This document shows positions 24,242 through 35,475 of a stretch of 64,000 nt of DNA, one piece after another. The stretch spans positions 1,240,001 to 1,304,000 of the forward strand of contig NC_017585.1 of the NCBI RefSeq assembly GCF_000240165.1, in the 5' to 3' direction. Numbering within the stretch: the stretch's first letter is position 1; each line of letters starts with the position of its first letter. The translations under genes were made by a program, and so were the position numbers. The stretch comes from Streptantibioticus cattleyicolor NRRL 8057 = DSM 46488 (lineage in GTDB: Bacteria > Actinomycetota > Actinomycetes > Streptomycetales > Streptomycetaceae). The notes beneath the pieces were generated by a model. The model did no database searches. It was not told the origin of the DNA and was given only the letters and a program-made list of their open reading frames with translations.

Positions 24242-25494
24242 GCGGTCACCCTAAGCGAGGTCAGGCGGTGGAAGACCATGCGGGGTGCGTACTCGGGTGG
24301 CGCGACCGCGCGCAGGGCGGGGAAGCGCTGGAGCATCCGGGTCAGCAGGGTACGGGCCTCCAGCCGGCCCAGGGCCGCGCCGAGGCAGTAGTGGGCACCG
24401 CCGCCGAAGGTCAGGTGGATGCCGCGGCGCAGGATGTCGAAGACATGGGGATCGGGGTTGCGGCGCGGATCGTGGTTGGCCGCCCCGTACATCACGTGGA
24501 CCATCTCGTCCTTGCGGATCGGGACCCCGGCCAGTTCGGTGTCCTCGGCGGCGACCCGGCTGTTGAGCCGGACGGGCGGGTCGTAGCGCAGGGTCTCCTC
24601 GACGGCGTCCGCGACGTGCTGGAGGTTCTCCCGCAGCCAGTCCCAGCGGGCGGGCCGGCGCAGCAGGTGCCACACCATGGAGGAGAGGAGCGTCGCCGTG
24701 GTCTCCAGCGAGGCGATGGTGATGAACATGGTGAGCCGGTAGACGATCTCGTCCACCGCGGCGCGGTCCGGCTCCATGGCGTCCCAGGTGCGGATCCAGT
24801 GGGACACCGGGTCGTCCCCCGGCGCGCGGCGCCGCTGCCGCACCAGGTCCGTGAAGTACGCCCGCAGTTGGACGGTGGCCCTCGCGGACTGTTCCAACTC
24901 GCTTTTGCGGGGCAGGAGTTCCTGGGCGTGCACCTGGTTGTGGGTGAACTGAAGGACGTGCCGGTGGTCGGCCACCGGTATGCCCAGCCATCCGCCGACG
25001 GTCAGCAGCGGTAACCGTTCGCTCACCTCGGTGACCAGGTCGGCCGTGCCGTCCGCGCGCAGCCGCCGTTCCAGCCCGTCGAGCAGGCCGGCGACGTGCC
25101 GTTCGACGTGCGGGGTCAGGGCGGTGAGGGTGGCGCGGTCGAAGAGGTTGCCGAGGCTGCGCCGTTGGCAGGTGTGGACCGGGGGGTTGAGCCGCGAGAG
25201 GGTCCCAGTCATCTCCCGGGTGGCCGGCGCCTGCCAGCGGGCGGGGTCGGGCTGCCGTTCCTGCCAGGCGAAGTCGGGGACCAGCCAGGTCCTGGAGCGC
25301 AGGACCTGGCTGCACGTCTGGAAACCGGTGACGAAGTACCCGCCCCAGGGAGCGGGGACCACATCGCCCAACGAGCGCAACTCGTCGTACAGCGGTGCGG
25401 GGTCCGCGAGCCCCTGGGCCGAGCGCAGACGTCCGAGCACGGAGACAACCGCTCTTCTGCCGGCCGATCCCCCCGGATCACCCATGACGGACAC
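24238..25494 (-). CDS. Cytochrome P450 linked to conservon
   Basis: 418 residues from GTG 25494, preceded by AAGGAG at good spacing. K-helix EETLR and haem loop FGGGAHYCLGAALGRLEAR are canonical; the I-helix reads FITIASLETTATL, so the acid-alcohol pair is intact while Gly of AGxET is Ser. It lies 122 bases after the CYP157-like P450 on the same strand and overlaps the crotonase gene. Paired P450s (CYP157 plus CYP154 or CYP156) at conservons are known in Streptomyces; this is the catalytically orthodox partner. Confidence 0.92.
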   Translation of the reverse strand: MSVMGDPGGSAGRRAVVSVLGRLRSAQGLADPAPLYDELRSLGDVVPAPWGGYFVTGFQTCSQVLRSRTWLVPDFAWQERQPDPARWQAPATREMTGTLSRLNPPVHTCQRRSLGNLFDRATLTALTPHVERHVAGLLDGLERRLRADGTADLVTEVSERLPLLTVGGWLGIPVADHRHVLQFTHNQVHAQELLPRKSELEQSARATVQLRAYFTDLVRQRRRAPGDDPVSHWIRTWDAMEPDRAAVDEIVYRLTMFITIASLETTATLLSSMVWHLLRRPARWDWLRENLQHVADAVEETLRYDPPVRLNSRVAAEDTELAGVPIRKDEMVHVMYGAANHDPRRNPDPHVFDILRRGIHLTFGGGAHYCLGAALGRLEARTLLTRMLQRFPALRAVAPPEYAPRMVFHRLTSLRVTA

Positions 25495-25616
25495 GCGACG
25501 CTCCTTCGGCTGGTACACGGGCCTACCCTTTGCCGGAAGGCGATCTACCCTCTCCCACCCCTTGGTATGCGCATGCTGATGTTGTCGGTGTCACATGCCC
25601 GGCGCTCGCGCACGCC

Positions 25617-27008
25617 TCAGAGCCGGAAGACGTCGAGGAACGAACTCCACCAGCCCTTCTGCTTGGCCGGGGCGGTGCCGCCGGAGGACGAGGCGGTCTG
25701 CGTCCGGGCCGGCGGGACCGTGGCCGGCTGCGACGCCGTCACCGGCCGGGCCGCGGCCGTACGCAGCCCCGGCGTCGGGGAGAACCGCACCGGCAACGCC
25801 ACCAGGGCGCGGTGGAACGGTCCGGGCCGCCACCGCAAGGACCCCTGCGGAACGGCGAGCGTCAGATCCGGCAGCGCGTTGAGCAGCCGCTCGATCGCCG
25901 TCAGCGCGATCAACTGCGCCGGGTCCTTCGCCGGGCACGCGTGCGGACCGGCCCCCCAGGCCAGATGGGCGCCCTTGCTCAGCACCTGGTGCGCCTCGGT
26001 GAGCGCCGGATCGGTGTTGGCGCCGGCGAAACTGATCACCACCGGGGTGTCGGCGGGCAACGGCACGCCGCCCAGCTCGACGTCCTGCACCGGGAAGTGC
26101 GTCGCGTAGTTGGCGATCGGCGGGTTGTTCCACAGCACCTGGTCGATGGCGTCCTCCACCCGCATCCCGGAGCGCCCGGTCGAGGAGTCGGCGGACAGCA
26201 ACAGCAGCAGGGCGTTGCCGATGAGGTTGCGCTCGGGCTCCACCCCGGCCCCCATCAACATCACCAACTGGTCCTTCAGCTCCTCGTCGTTGAGCCCGGA
26301 GGGGTGCTCGACCAGCCAGGAGGTGATGTCGTTGCCGGGCTGCCGGCGCTTGAGGGCGACCAGCTCCATCAGGCAGGCGGTCAGCTCCTCGTTGGCGCGC
26401 ATCACGTCCTGGCCGTCGAAGATGGCGGCCATGTTGGCGGTGAGCCGGTCGCCGATGCCGGCCGGGCAGCCGAAGAGCTGGTTGAACAGCAGCAGCGGCA
26501 GGAGCTTGGCGTAGTCGTTGAGCAGATCGGCCATGCCGCGCTCGCTGAACTGGTCCAGCAGGTAGTCGGCGATCCGCTCGACGTCCCGGCCCAGCCGGTT
26601 GACGTTGAGCCGGCCCAGGCTGTCGGTGACCGCCTTGCGCAGCCGCAGGTGCTCGGTGCCGTCGGTGAACAGGCAGTTGGGCCGGTAGACCATCATCGGC
26701 AGGACGGGGCTGTCGAGCGCCACGCGCCCCTCGGCCAGCGCCTTCCACCGCCGCGAGTCCCGGGCGAAGAGCGCCGGGCTCTGCAACACCCGCAGCGCCG
26801 ACTCGTGCTCGGTCACCAGCGTGGCCTCCACGCCGGGGGCCAGCTCGACCGGCGCGGCCGGACCGTACGCGCGCAACCGGTCGTAGACCGCGCCCGGATC
26901 GGCCGCGAACTCCTCGCCGTACAGCGGCATGCGCGCGGCCTGGGTGGTGTGGTGCGCCGGGCACCCCACGGGCGTGGCCGGCGGGATGGGCCCTTGCCGA
27001 GAATCCAT
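25617..27008 (-). CDS. cvnE: CYP157-like cytochrome P450 of the conservon, no ExxR
   Basis: 463 residues. The haem loop is WGAGPHACPAKDPAQL, with Trp for the usual Phe and Pro after the Cys+1 position. The K-helix, normally ExxR, reads AIDQVLWNNPP, so the invariant Arg is missing; I-helix GAGVEPERN also lacks the Thr. The CYP157 family of Streptomyces is known to lack ExxR and to sit in conservons, so this is a natural family feature, not a broken gene. The C-terminus adds about 50 low-complexity residues (Ala/Pro/Thr/Ser). It follows cvnD by 67 bases. Confidence 0.9.
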   Translation of the reverse strand: MDSRQGPIPPATPVGCPAHHTTQAARMPLYGEEFAADPGAVYDRLRAYGPAAPVELAPGVEATLVTEHESALRVLQSPALFARDSRRWKALAEGRVALDSPVLPMMVYRPNCLFTDGTEHLRLRKAVTDSLGRLNVNRLGRDVERIADYLLDQFSERGMADLLNDYAKLLPLLLFNQLFGCPAGIGDRLTANMAAIFDGQDVMRANEELTACLMELVALKRRQPGNDITSWLVEHPSGLNDEELKDQLVMLMGAGVEPERNLIGNALLLLLSADSSTGRSGMRVEDAIDQVLWNNPPIANYATHFPVQDVELGGVPLPADTPVVISFAGANTDPALTEAHQVLSKGAHLAWGAGPHACPAKDPAQLIALTAIERLLNALPDLTLAVPQGSLRWRPGPFHRALVALPVRFSPTPGLRTAAARPVTASQPATVPPARTQTASSSGGTAPAKQKGWWSSFLDVFRL

Positions 27009-27075
27009 GCGTATTTCCTTGGTGAGATCCGGGACGCGTACGGCCCGGCAGCGGGAGGGGAAAGGGGGAACAGGG

Positions 27076-27666
27076 TCAGGAGACGCGCTGGAGGAGGTGG
27101 CGGACGAGGGTGATCAGCGCCCCGGACGAGGTCTTCGCGTCCCGTGCGTCGCAGAACACCACCGGGGTGTGCGGCAGCAGGTCCAGCGCCTCACGCAGTT
27201 CGTCCTCGGCGAACCGGGGCTGGGCCGCGAAGGAGTTGACCGCCACGCAGTATTCGAGGCCGTACTTCTCGACCAGGTCGATGACGGGGAAGGACTCGGC
27301 GAGCCGGGAGGGGTCGACCAGCAGCAGCGCGCCGAGCGCGCCGCGGGCCATGTCCTCCCACACCTGCATGAATCGCTGCTGACCGGGGGTGCCGAACAGG
27401 TACAGCACCAGGTCCTCGCCGAGCGTGAGCCGGCCGAAGTCCAGGGCGACCGTCGTGGTCTCCTTGTCGGGGACCCCCCGCAGGTCGTCGATGTGCGCCG
27501 AGGCCTGCGTCATCCGCTCCTCGGTGCGCAGCGGCGTGATCTCCGACAGGGTGCCGATGAGCGTCGTCTTGCCGACCGCGAAGTGCCCCACGACCAGGAT
27601 CTTGACGGCGGTCGTCACCGCGTCCGGGACGTAGCGCCGCTCAGCCGAATCGACGTTCGAGTCCAT
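27076..27666 (-). CDS. cvnD: Conservon GTPase CvnD
   Basis: 196 residues. Ras-like/MglA-type small GTPase: P-loop VVGHFAVGKTTLIGTL near residue 25, switch II LFGTPGQQRFMQVW near 90, and VVFCDARDAKTSSGALITLV at the end. In S. coelicolor conservons, CvnD binds GTP and interacts with CvnA-C as a membrane-associated switch reminiscent of eukaryotic G-protein systems. Its first 26 bases overlap the end of cvnC, so expression is coupled. Confidence 0.95.
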   Translation of the reverse strand: MDSNVDSAERRYVPDAVTTAVKILVVGHFAVGKTTLIGTLSEITPLRTEERMTQASAHIDDLRGVPDKETTTVALDFGRLTLGEDLVLYLFGTPGQQRFMQVWEDMARGALGALLLVDPSRLAESFPVIDLVEKYGLEYCVAVNSFAAQPRFAEDELREALDLLPHTPVVFCDARDAKTSSGALITLVRHLLQRVS

Positions 27667-28015
27667 GCAACACCTTCTCGATGATTGTCCTGTCGACGGC
27701 TTGAGCGGGCGGTGGCGGTGCGCGGTGGAGTAAGTGGCCCTGTTCGTGTAAGTCGGTCAGCAGCAGCCGTACCACGCCCACCGGCAGCTCCAGGTGGGCT
27801 GCGACCTCGGCCACCGACAGGTAGCCGCCGGAGCACAACTCCCAGATGGCGCGGGCCTCCGGGCCCAGCCGGGGCGGCTCCTCCCGGTCGGGTGCGACGG
27901 TGACCAGGGTGACGAGGGAGAACGCGTCCGCGGCGGGCAGCGAACGCCCGCCGGTGATGACGTAGGAGCGGACGAAACCCCCGGTGACCGGCTGCTCCTC
28001 GCCGGAGTCGGTCAT
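27641..28015 (-). CDS. cvnC: Conservon DUF742 protein CvnC
   Basis: 124 residues. DUF742: FVRSYVITGGRS near residue 14, then a winged-helix-like GGYLSVAEVAAHLELPVGVV near 63 and LLTDLHEQGHLLHR near 85. In conservons it bridges the kinase-like protein and the roadblock protein. Start overlaps the cvnB stop by 4 bases. Confidence 0.95.
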   Translation of the reverse strand: MTDSGEEQPVTGGFVRSYVITGGRSLPAADAFSLVTLVTVAPDREEPPRLGPEARAIWELCSGGYLSVAEVAAHLELPVGVVRLLLTDLHEQGHLLHRAPPPPAQAVDRTIIEKVLHGLERRFG

Positions 28016-28425
28016 GAGCCGATACCGGGGTTGCGGCGCACCGGGCTGGTCATGGCCTTCCCCAGCGCGCTCACCTGCTGCTGCATCCGGAACGACATCG
28101 CCTCCATGTCCACGTCCGGCGCCGCCGACACGGCCAGATAGGCGCCGCTGCCGGCCGCGATCAGGAAGACCCAGCCGTGGTCGTACTCCACCAGCGTCTG
28201 GCGCCAGTTGCCGAATTCACCGCTGCTCTTGCCCTCGACGAACGGGGCGACGGCCCGGCTCAGCGACTGCATCGAGCTCATCGCGGCGGCGTTGGTCTCC
28301 GCCGCGTCCCGGCCGATGTCGCTGGAGCGTTCCATCAGCAGCCCGTCGGCCGAGACGAGGATGGCGTGCCGGGCACCGGGGACCTGGAGCACGTCGTTGA
28401 GCACCCACGAGAGATCGGGTTTCAC
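28012..28425 (-). CDS. cvnB: Conservon roadblock/LC7 protein CvnB
   Basis: 137 residues, one roadblock/LC7 domain: LNDVLQVPGARHAILVSADG at residue 9 and DHGWVFLIAAGSGAYLAVSA near 82. Roadblock proteins dimerise and regulate the Ras-like partner (here CvnD), probably influencing nucleotide state. Four-base overlap with cvnA upstream and with cvnC downstream. Confidence 0.95.
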   Translation of the reverse strand: MKPDLSWVLNDVLQVPGARHAILVSADGLLMERSSDIGRDAAETNAAAMSSMQSLSRAVAPFVEGKSSGEFGNWRQTLVEYDHGWVFLIAAGSGAYLAVSAAPDVDMEAMSFRMQQQVSALGKAMTSPVRRNPGIGS

Positions 28426-29645
28426 TGGAGTTCGGATCCTTCCTCGGCAGACATGTCACGTCCGGACAGCGTTCCGCGCTGGAACGCGCCGAGCCGCGAC
28501 GGGGTGTCCTCGACCCCCCGTGGCGGCTCGCCGAGCCGTATCGGGCCGGCGGAGACCGACTGCGGCTGCGGGACGACCGAGACCGGGCTCTTGCGGCGGC
28601 GCTTGGGCAGCCCGCCCGCCGTCGTCCCGGCGCGCTCCGGCGCCGGTGCCGCGTCGGCCACCGGGGCGAGCCGCTGGGGGGCGGGCTCCGGCTCGCTCCC
28701 CTCGGCGGCCGGCACCTCGACCGGCGGGGGCGGCGCGACGTCGTTGGTGAGCAGTTCGGACGGGAGGAGAACCACCGCGCGTACCCCCCCGTAGGGCGAG
28801 ACGGAGTCGACGGAGACGCTGAAGCCGTACCGGGCGGCCAGCATGCCGCAGACGGCGAAGCCGAACTTGGGCGGGTTGCCCAGGCTGGTGATGCTGATCG
28901 GCGAGCGCGGACGGAGCAGTTCGGACGCCCGCTCCTTCTCCTCCTGGCTCATCCCGAGCCCGGCGTCGTCGACGATCAGGCAGACGCCCTTGGGCACCGA
29001 CTGGATGTTGATCTCGACCGGGGCGCCGGGGGCGGAGTAGTTGGTGGCGTTGGCCAGCAGCTCCGCCAGCACCACGGCGACCGGCTCGACGGCCTTGCTG
29101 GCCACCGAGACGCTCAACTGCGCGTGGATGCGGACCCGGTCGAAGTGGCGGATCCGGCCCTGGGCGCTGCGGGCCACGTCGTAGATGGAGGCCACCTCCT
29201 CCCGGCGGCCCAGCCAGCCGCCGCACAGCACCGCGATGCCCTGCGCCCGGCGCCCGAACTGGCTGTTGGTGTGGTCGACCATCATCAGGTCGGCCAGGAT
29301 CTGCGGGTCGTCGCCGTACTTCTTCTGCACCTTGTCGATGACGACCTGCTGCTCGTCGGCGAGCACCTGGAGGGTGCGCATCGCCGCCTTGAGCACCGCC
29401 TTGGTGTCCTCCTCCGCGTCGTTGCGGACCTCGGTGAGCGCGACGGCGTGCTGCTCGCGCATCCGCGAGACCACCGCGTCCAGCTCGTCGTGCCGGCGTT
29501 GCAGCCGCTGGCGTTCCTCCTCCAGCTCCGCGTTGCCCCTGCGCAGACGGAGGTTGATCCGGCGGCTGCGGGGAAAGGCGACGGCGACGACTAACAGGAC
29601 GAAGAGCAAGGCCCAGAAGAAGGGATCTTTCACCAATGACGTCAT
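28422..29645 (-). CDS. cvnA: Conservon sensor histidine-kinase-like protein CvnA
   Basis: 407 residues from ATG 29645. One N-terminal membrane helix (PFFWALLFVLLVVAVAF), then a coiled coil (about residues 35-85, RGNAELEEERQRLQRRHDEL), and an HATPase_c domain with N-box ELLANATNYSAPG, G-box DDAGLGMS and GFAVCGMLAARYG. No classical HisKA H-box is seen, as in other CvnA. The last 110 residues are Pro-rich and probably disordered. ATG 29666 in the same frame lacks a ribosome site, whereas GGAAAAGAG precedes 29645. First gene of the conservon; divergent from the profilin-like gene. Confidence 0.93.
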   Translation of the reverse strand: MTSLVKDPFFWALLFVLLVVAVAFPRSRRINLRLRRGNAELEEERQRLQRRHDELDAVVSRMREQHAVALTEVRNDAEEDTKAVLKAAMRTLQVLADEQQVVIDKVQKKYGDDPQILADLMMVDHTNSQFGRRAQGIAVLCGGWLGRREEVASIYDVARSAQGRIRHFDRVRIHAQLSVSVASKAVEPVAVVLAELLANATNYSAPGAPVEINIQSVPKGVCLIVDDAGLGMSQEEKERASELLRPRSPISITSLGNPPKFGFAVCGMLAARYGFSVSVDSVSPYGGVRAVVLLPSELLTNDVAPPPPVEVPAAEGSEPEPAPQRLAPVADAAPAPERAGTTAGGLPKRRRKSPVSVVPQPQSVSAGPIRLGEPPRGVEDTPSRLGAFQRGTLSGRDMSAEEGSELQ

Positions 29646-30071
29646 GAGACTCTTTTCCAGTGGCATTCCGACGGGCGAAACGCCGCCCCGTCACCGGCCC
29701 GTGGTCGTCGGCGGCCCCCACCGCGTCTGCCCCACCAGGCTGGTAACGCCCCCCGGTAGCAACGCATAACGCTGCGGCAGCGTACTAGACCCTGGCACCG
29801 GAGATCGACCCCCGTCATGGCCCCGGGACCACCCGCCGGAGCACACCCCCATCCGCGCGCCCCGCCCCCGCGCCGCCGGTTGCCCCCCAGGTCAAGCCAC
29901 CCTGTCCGAAAGGGAGTTGGCGCGCGCGCCCGTTCCTTGGGACCCGTCACGGCCACCCGGCCCCGCCGTTCACCCGATGCGTGGACAAGGGCACGGAGAC
30001 CGTCACACGGGGTTCATCCGAGGCCGCAGACTGGTCGCCGACAGCTCTCGACGGTGAGGGGACGCGGCGGG
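29646..30071. promoter_or_regulatory. Divergent promoter region of conservon and profilin-like gene
   Basis: 426 bases without a credible gene. It must hold the conservon promoter on the minus strand and that of the profilin-like gene on the plus strand. A perfect palindrome CGCTGCGGCAGCG lies at 29770-29782. A ribosome site GAGGGG lies before ATG 30072. I cannot assign a -35/-10 pair with confidence. Confidence 0.4.
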
Positions 30072-30455
30072 ATGAACACGGTGTGGCAGCAGTACGTGGA
30101 CCGGCATCTGGTGGGCACCAGGCAGATGCGGCACGGGGCGATCCTGGGGCTCAACGGGAGTACGTGGGGCGCGTCGGCCGGGTTCGCCGTCCGGCCGGAC
30201 GAGGGACGTTCGCTCGCCCTGCTCCTCGGTGAACGCTCCATCGCCGGACGGGTGTTCACCGTGGGCGGCGCCCGGTACACCGCCGGCCGCTGCGACCCGC
30301 ACGTGGTGCACGGCACCAACAGCGACAGCGGCCTGGTCGCCCTCCAGGCCCGTGGAGCGCTGGTCGTCGGCGTCTACGACGGCCGGGACGTGCCCGAGCG
30401 CGCCAGGGAGGCCGTCGAGAAACTGGCCCGGCGCCTCCTCGACGACCGGGGCTGA
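30072..30455 (+). CDS. Profilin-like protein
   Basis: 127 residues, the length of a profilin (about 125-135). The sequence follows the profilin fold from end to end: WQQYVDRHLVG at residue 5 (profilin N-terminal helix W-x-x-Y-V-D-x-x-L), GAILGLNGSTWGASAGF at 22 (the G-x-D-G-x-x-W-A strand), FTVGGARYTAG near 62, GALVVGVYDGRDVPERAREA near 94 (the ALVIGIYDE strand) and a final helix VEKLARRLLDDRG. In eukaryotes profilins bind actin monomers, poly-proline and phosphoinositides. No signal peptide. It lies divergent from a conservon, and convergent by 6 bases with a phosphatase gene. Homology to profilin is my reading by eye; actin or MreB binding is not implied by what I can see. Confidence 0.8.
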   Translation: MNTVWQQYVDRHLVGTRQMRHGAILGLNGSTWGASAGFAVRPDEGRSLALLLGERSIAGRVFTVGGARYTAGRCDPHVVHGTNSDSGLVALQARGALVVGVYDGRDVPERAREAVEKLARRLLDDRG

Positions 30456-30461
30456 CCCCGC

Positions 30462-31550
30462 TCAGCCGGGGCACCGCGTGACGGCGAGCACCGCCATGTC
30501 GTCGTCGCGCGGCCCGCCGGTCCACTGCGTCACGTCCCGCACCAGCGCCTCCACCACGTCCTCCGGCCCCCGGGACGGGCCCCGGCCGGCGAGCCGGTCC
30601 ACCGGTTCGTAGAAGACCCCGTGGCGGTCGCGGGCCTCCGTCACCCCGTCGGTGACCAGCAGCAGCGTGCCGCCGACCGGGAACGGCCGGCTCTCGGCGG
30701 GCGCCTGCGCCGCCCCCAGCACGCTCATCCCCAGCGGCAGCCCCGGCTCGTCCGGCTCCAGCGCCGTCACCGTGCCGCCGTGGAGGAGGTACGGCGCGGG
30801 GTGGCCGCAGTTGAGCAGCCACACCTCCGCCGCGTCCGGGGGGACTTCGGCCAGCACCGCCGTGACGAACCCCTCCAGCCGCACGTCCTCCTCGCGCCGG
30901 GCCGCCTCCCTCAGCAACGCTGCCTCCAGGTGTCCGGCGAGCGTCCCCAGATCCGGCGCCTGCTCCGCCGCCTCCCGGAACGTGCCGAGCAGCACGGAGA
31001 CCACCCCCACCGCGCCCAGCCCCTTTCCCCGCACGTCCGCGATGAGCAGCCGGATGCCGTACGGCGTGTCCTGGACGGCGTAGGCGTCGCCGCCGATCTG
31101 CGCCTCGTCCTGCGCCGCCTGGTAGACCGCGGCCACCGCCAGCGGACCCACCCGGGACGGCGGCACCGGCAGCACCGCGCGCTGCGCCGCCTCCGCGACC
31201 GAACGCACCACGGCCAGCCGCCGCCCGTGCCGGGCGATCACCCGGTTCACCCCCAGGCCCACGAGCGCCGCGAAGACCGCGTTGGCCAACTGCACCGCGC
31301 CGGCCGGGTGCCCGAGGTAACCGTCCTTCGCCACCAGCGCGACCTCGCCCAGCACCACCGCCGCCCCGGCCGCGACGGTATGGCGCAGCGAACACAACGC
31401 CCCCGCCACCACCACGGAGGCGGCCAGCATCGGATCACCCCAGTAGTCCTGCGGCGACAGCACGTTCCAGACGATCCCGCCGGCGATCAGCGCGGCCGGC
31501 GCGAACGACACGTACCGGGGCCACCCCGTCCCCGAGGAGAGTGGGTCCAT
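30462..31550 (-). CDS. SpoIIE-type PP2C phosphatase, membrane-anchored
   Basis: 362 residues from ATG 31550 (ATG 31595 also possible). Four to five hydrophobic N-terminal helices (residues 12-110) carry the protein in the membrane, then a PP2C SpoIIE domain: YQAAQDEAQIGGDAYAV near 150, LLIADVRGKGLGAV near 174 and LLLVTDGVTEARDRHGVFYE near 297, giving the metal-binding Asp residues. The family dephosphorylates anti-anti-sigma factors in partner-switching, a process that in Streptomyces feeds SigB-type factors such as the one at 35476. A paralogue lies at 50738. Confidence 0.9.
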   Translation of the reverse strand: MDPLSSGTGWPRYVSFAPAALIAGGIVWNVLSPQDYWGDPMLAASVVVAGALCSLRHTVAAGAAVVLGEVALVAKDGYLGHPAGAVQLANAVFAALVGLGVNRVIARHGRRLAVVRSVAEAAQRAVLPVPPSRVGPLAVAAVYQAAQDEAQIGGDAYAVQDTPYGIRLLIADVRGKGLGAVGVVSVLLGTFREAAEQAPDLGTLAGHLEAALLREAARREEDVRLEGFVTAVLAEVPPDAAEVWLLNCGHPAPYLLHGGTVTALEPDEPGLPLGMSVLGAAQAPAESRPFPVGGTLLLVTDGVTEARDRHGVFYEPVDRLAGRGPSRGPEDVVEALVRDVTQWTGGPRDDDMAVLAVTRCPG

Positions 31551-31841
31551 CCGCGCCCCGATCCCGCGTCCGACCGGCCATGCCCGGACCGTCATGCTAC
31601 GGACCCGCCCGCGCCCGCCGTACCGCGCACCGCCGAGACCGCACCCGGACGGCCGCGGGGGGCGGTCACGTCATCCGGCGGCTGCCCACCGGGGCGACGG
31701 GGCGGGGTGACGCTCGCGCGCAGGCGCTGACCCCGGGGCGGATCCGCTGTCGCGCCGGGTGTCCGTGGTGGCGTGGATAATGCGTTGGCCGCCGCGTCGC
31801 GCCCGGCCCGGCGGCTCCGCCCGACGACCCACGGAGACACG

Positions 31842-34226
<2,385 letters not shown>

Positions 34227-34240
34227 CCGTCACCGGCGCG

Positions 34241-35410
34241 TCAGCCCGGCACCGCGCCGCCGTCCGCCCCCTCGGGCGACAGTCGGCGCAGTTCGCCGAG
34301 GATGCGTTCGGCCTCGGTGAGCAGGGTGCCGTGCAGCGGCCAGGTCGGGGAGGTGGGCCGCCGGTCGCGGTGCCGGTCGGCCAGGGTGCGGCAGTGCCGC
34401 GCGCCCTGGTGGATCGCCTCGGTGAGGTCGGGCCCCGGGCACCGGTCCTCGGGCGCGCACAGCCGCAGCGCGGTGGCGACGTGGCCGAGGAGATCGCCGT
34501 AGGCGTGCAGGAAACGGCGGTGGGTGGTGTCGTGGCCGGCGTCGGCGTCCGGTGCCGTGGCCGACAGGGCGCGGGTGATGGACCGCACGTGGGCGACGAC
34601 GTGGTCCAGGGCGTCCACGAGCGCGCGGGAGGCGGACAGGTCCGGAGGTGCCGTGGTCGGCCCGCCACGCGGGTTGAGCTTGGCGTTCTCCTCCTCGCGG
34701 TGGATCACGGCCCGTACGCCGCCGATCCGGGCGGCCAGTTCGTCGCAGCGGCGGGCCCACGCGCGGGCCTGCCCGGCGTCGGCCGGTCCGTCGGCCAGCG
34801 CCGGCGCGATGTCGGCGAGGAGCGCGTGCACCGCGGCGCACACCTCGCCGGCCTGCTGCCGGGCGGTGGCGGTGTGCGTCCGCGGGGCCGGCGCGAGGTG
34901 GGCGGCGAGCCCGCAGACGACACCGATGGCGACGGCGGCCACCAGGTGACCGATGTAGGCCCACCGGCCCTGGCCCGAGGCGAACGCGAACAGCGCGGTG
35001 ACCGGCACCTGCATGCGCTGCCCGCCCAGCGACGGCGTCTTCGCCACCGCCAGCGCCAGCAGCGTCACCAGCCCCAGGCTCCACGCGTGCACCCCGGCCG
35101 TGGTGCCGAACGCCCCGGCCAGCGCGGTGCCCACCGCCATCGCCACCAGGTAGCGCGACGCCTCCCACACCGAGCGGTAGAGCGTCTGCTGGAGCGCGAG
35201 CAGAGCGGTGAACGGGGCGAACGTGCGCACCTGCGCGGGCAGCAGCCACGAGGCCACCGACCAGGCGGCCACCGCAGCCGCCACCGCCTTCAGTTGCAGC
35301 AGGAGGTCGTTGCGGGCCGGCCCCGGACGGCGGACGGCCTCGGTCAGCCCCCGCCGGGTACGGTCCACGGCACCGCGCAGACGCGATGCCGCCCGGGCCG
35401 CTGCGGGCAT
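34241..35410 (-). CDS. FUSC-family (aromatic acid exporter-like) membrane protein
   Basis: 389 residues, ATG 35410 after GGGAGGAAG. Six hydrophobic helices in the first 180 residues (LKAVAAAVAAWSVASWLLPA, FAPFTALLALQQTLYRS, LVAAVAIGVVCGLAAHL), then a long helical cytoplasmic region with a Glu/Asn-rich turn (HREEENAKLNPRGGP). This is the FUSC/ArAE layout of small aromatic acid exporters. The last gene of a minus-strand series running from the sigma factor. Confidence 0.85.
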   Translation of the reverse strand: MPAAARAASRLRGAVDRTRRGLTEAVRRPGPARNDLLLQLKAVAAAVAAWSVASWLLPAQVRTFAPFTALLALQQTLYRSVWEASRYLVAMAVGTALAGAFGTTAGVHAWSLGLVTLLALAVAKTPSLGGQRMQVPVTALFAFASGQGRWAYIGHLVAAVAIGVVCGLAAHLAPAPRTHTATARQQAGEVCAAVHALLADIAPALADGPADAGQARAWARRCDELAARIGGVRAVIHREEENAKLNPRGGPTTAPPDLSASRALVDALDHVVAHVRSITRALSATAPDADAGHDTTHRRFLHAYGDLLGHVATALRLCAPEDRCPGPDLTEAIHQGARHCRTLADRHRDRRPTSPTWPLHGTLLTEAERILGELRRLSPEGADGGAVPG

Positions 35411-35475
35411 GGTGGCTCTTCCTCCCGGTCGCCTTGGTGGGCTTCGCCGTGGTGATCGATGTGCGGGGGCGGGGC

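Noticed and set aside
25617-27008. CYP157-like gene as a pseudogene because ExxR is missing
   Set aside because: The frame is intact and loss of ExxR is a known feature of conservon CYP157 enzymes.
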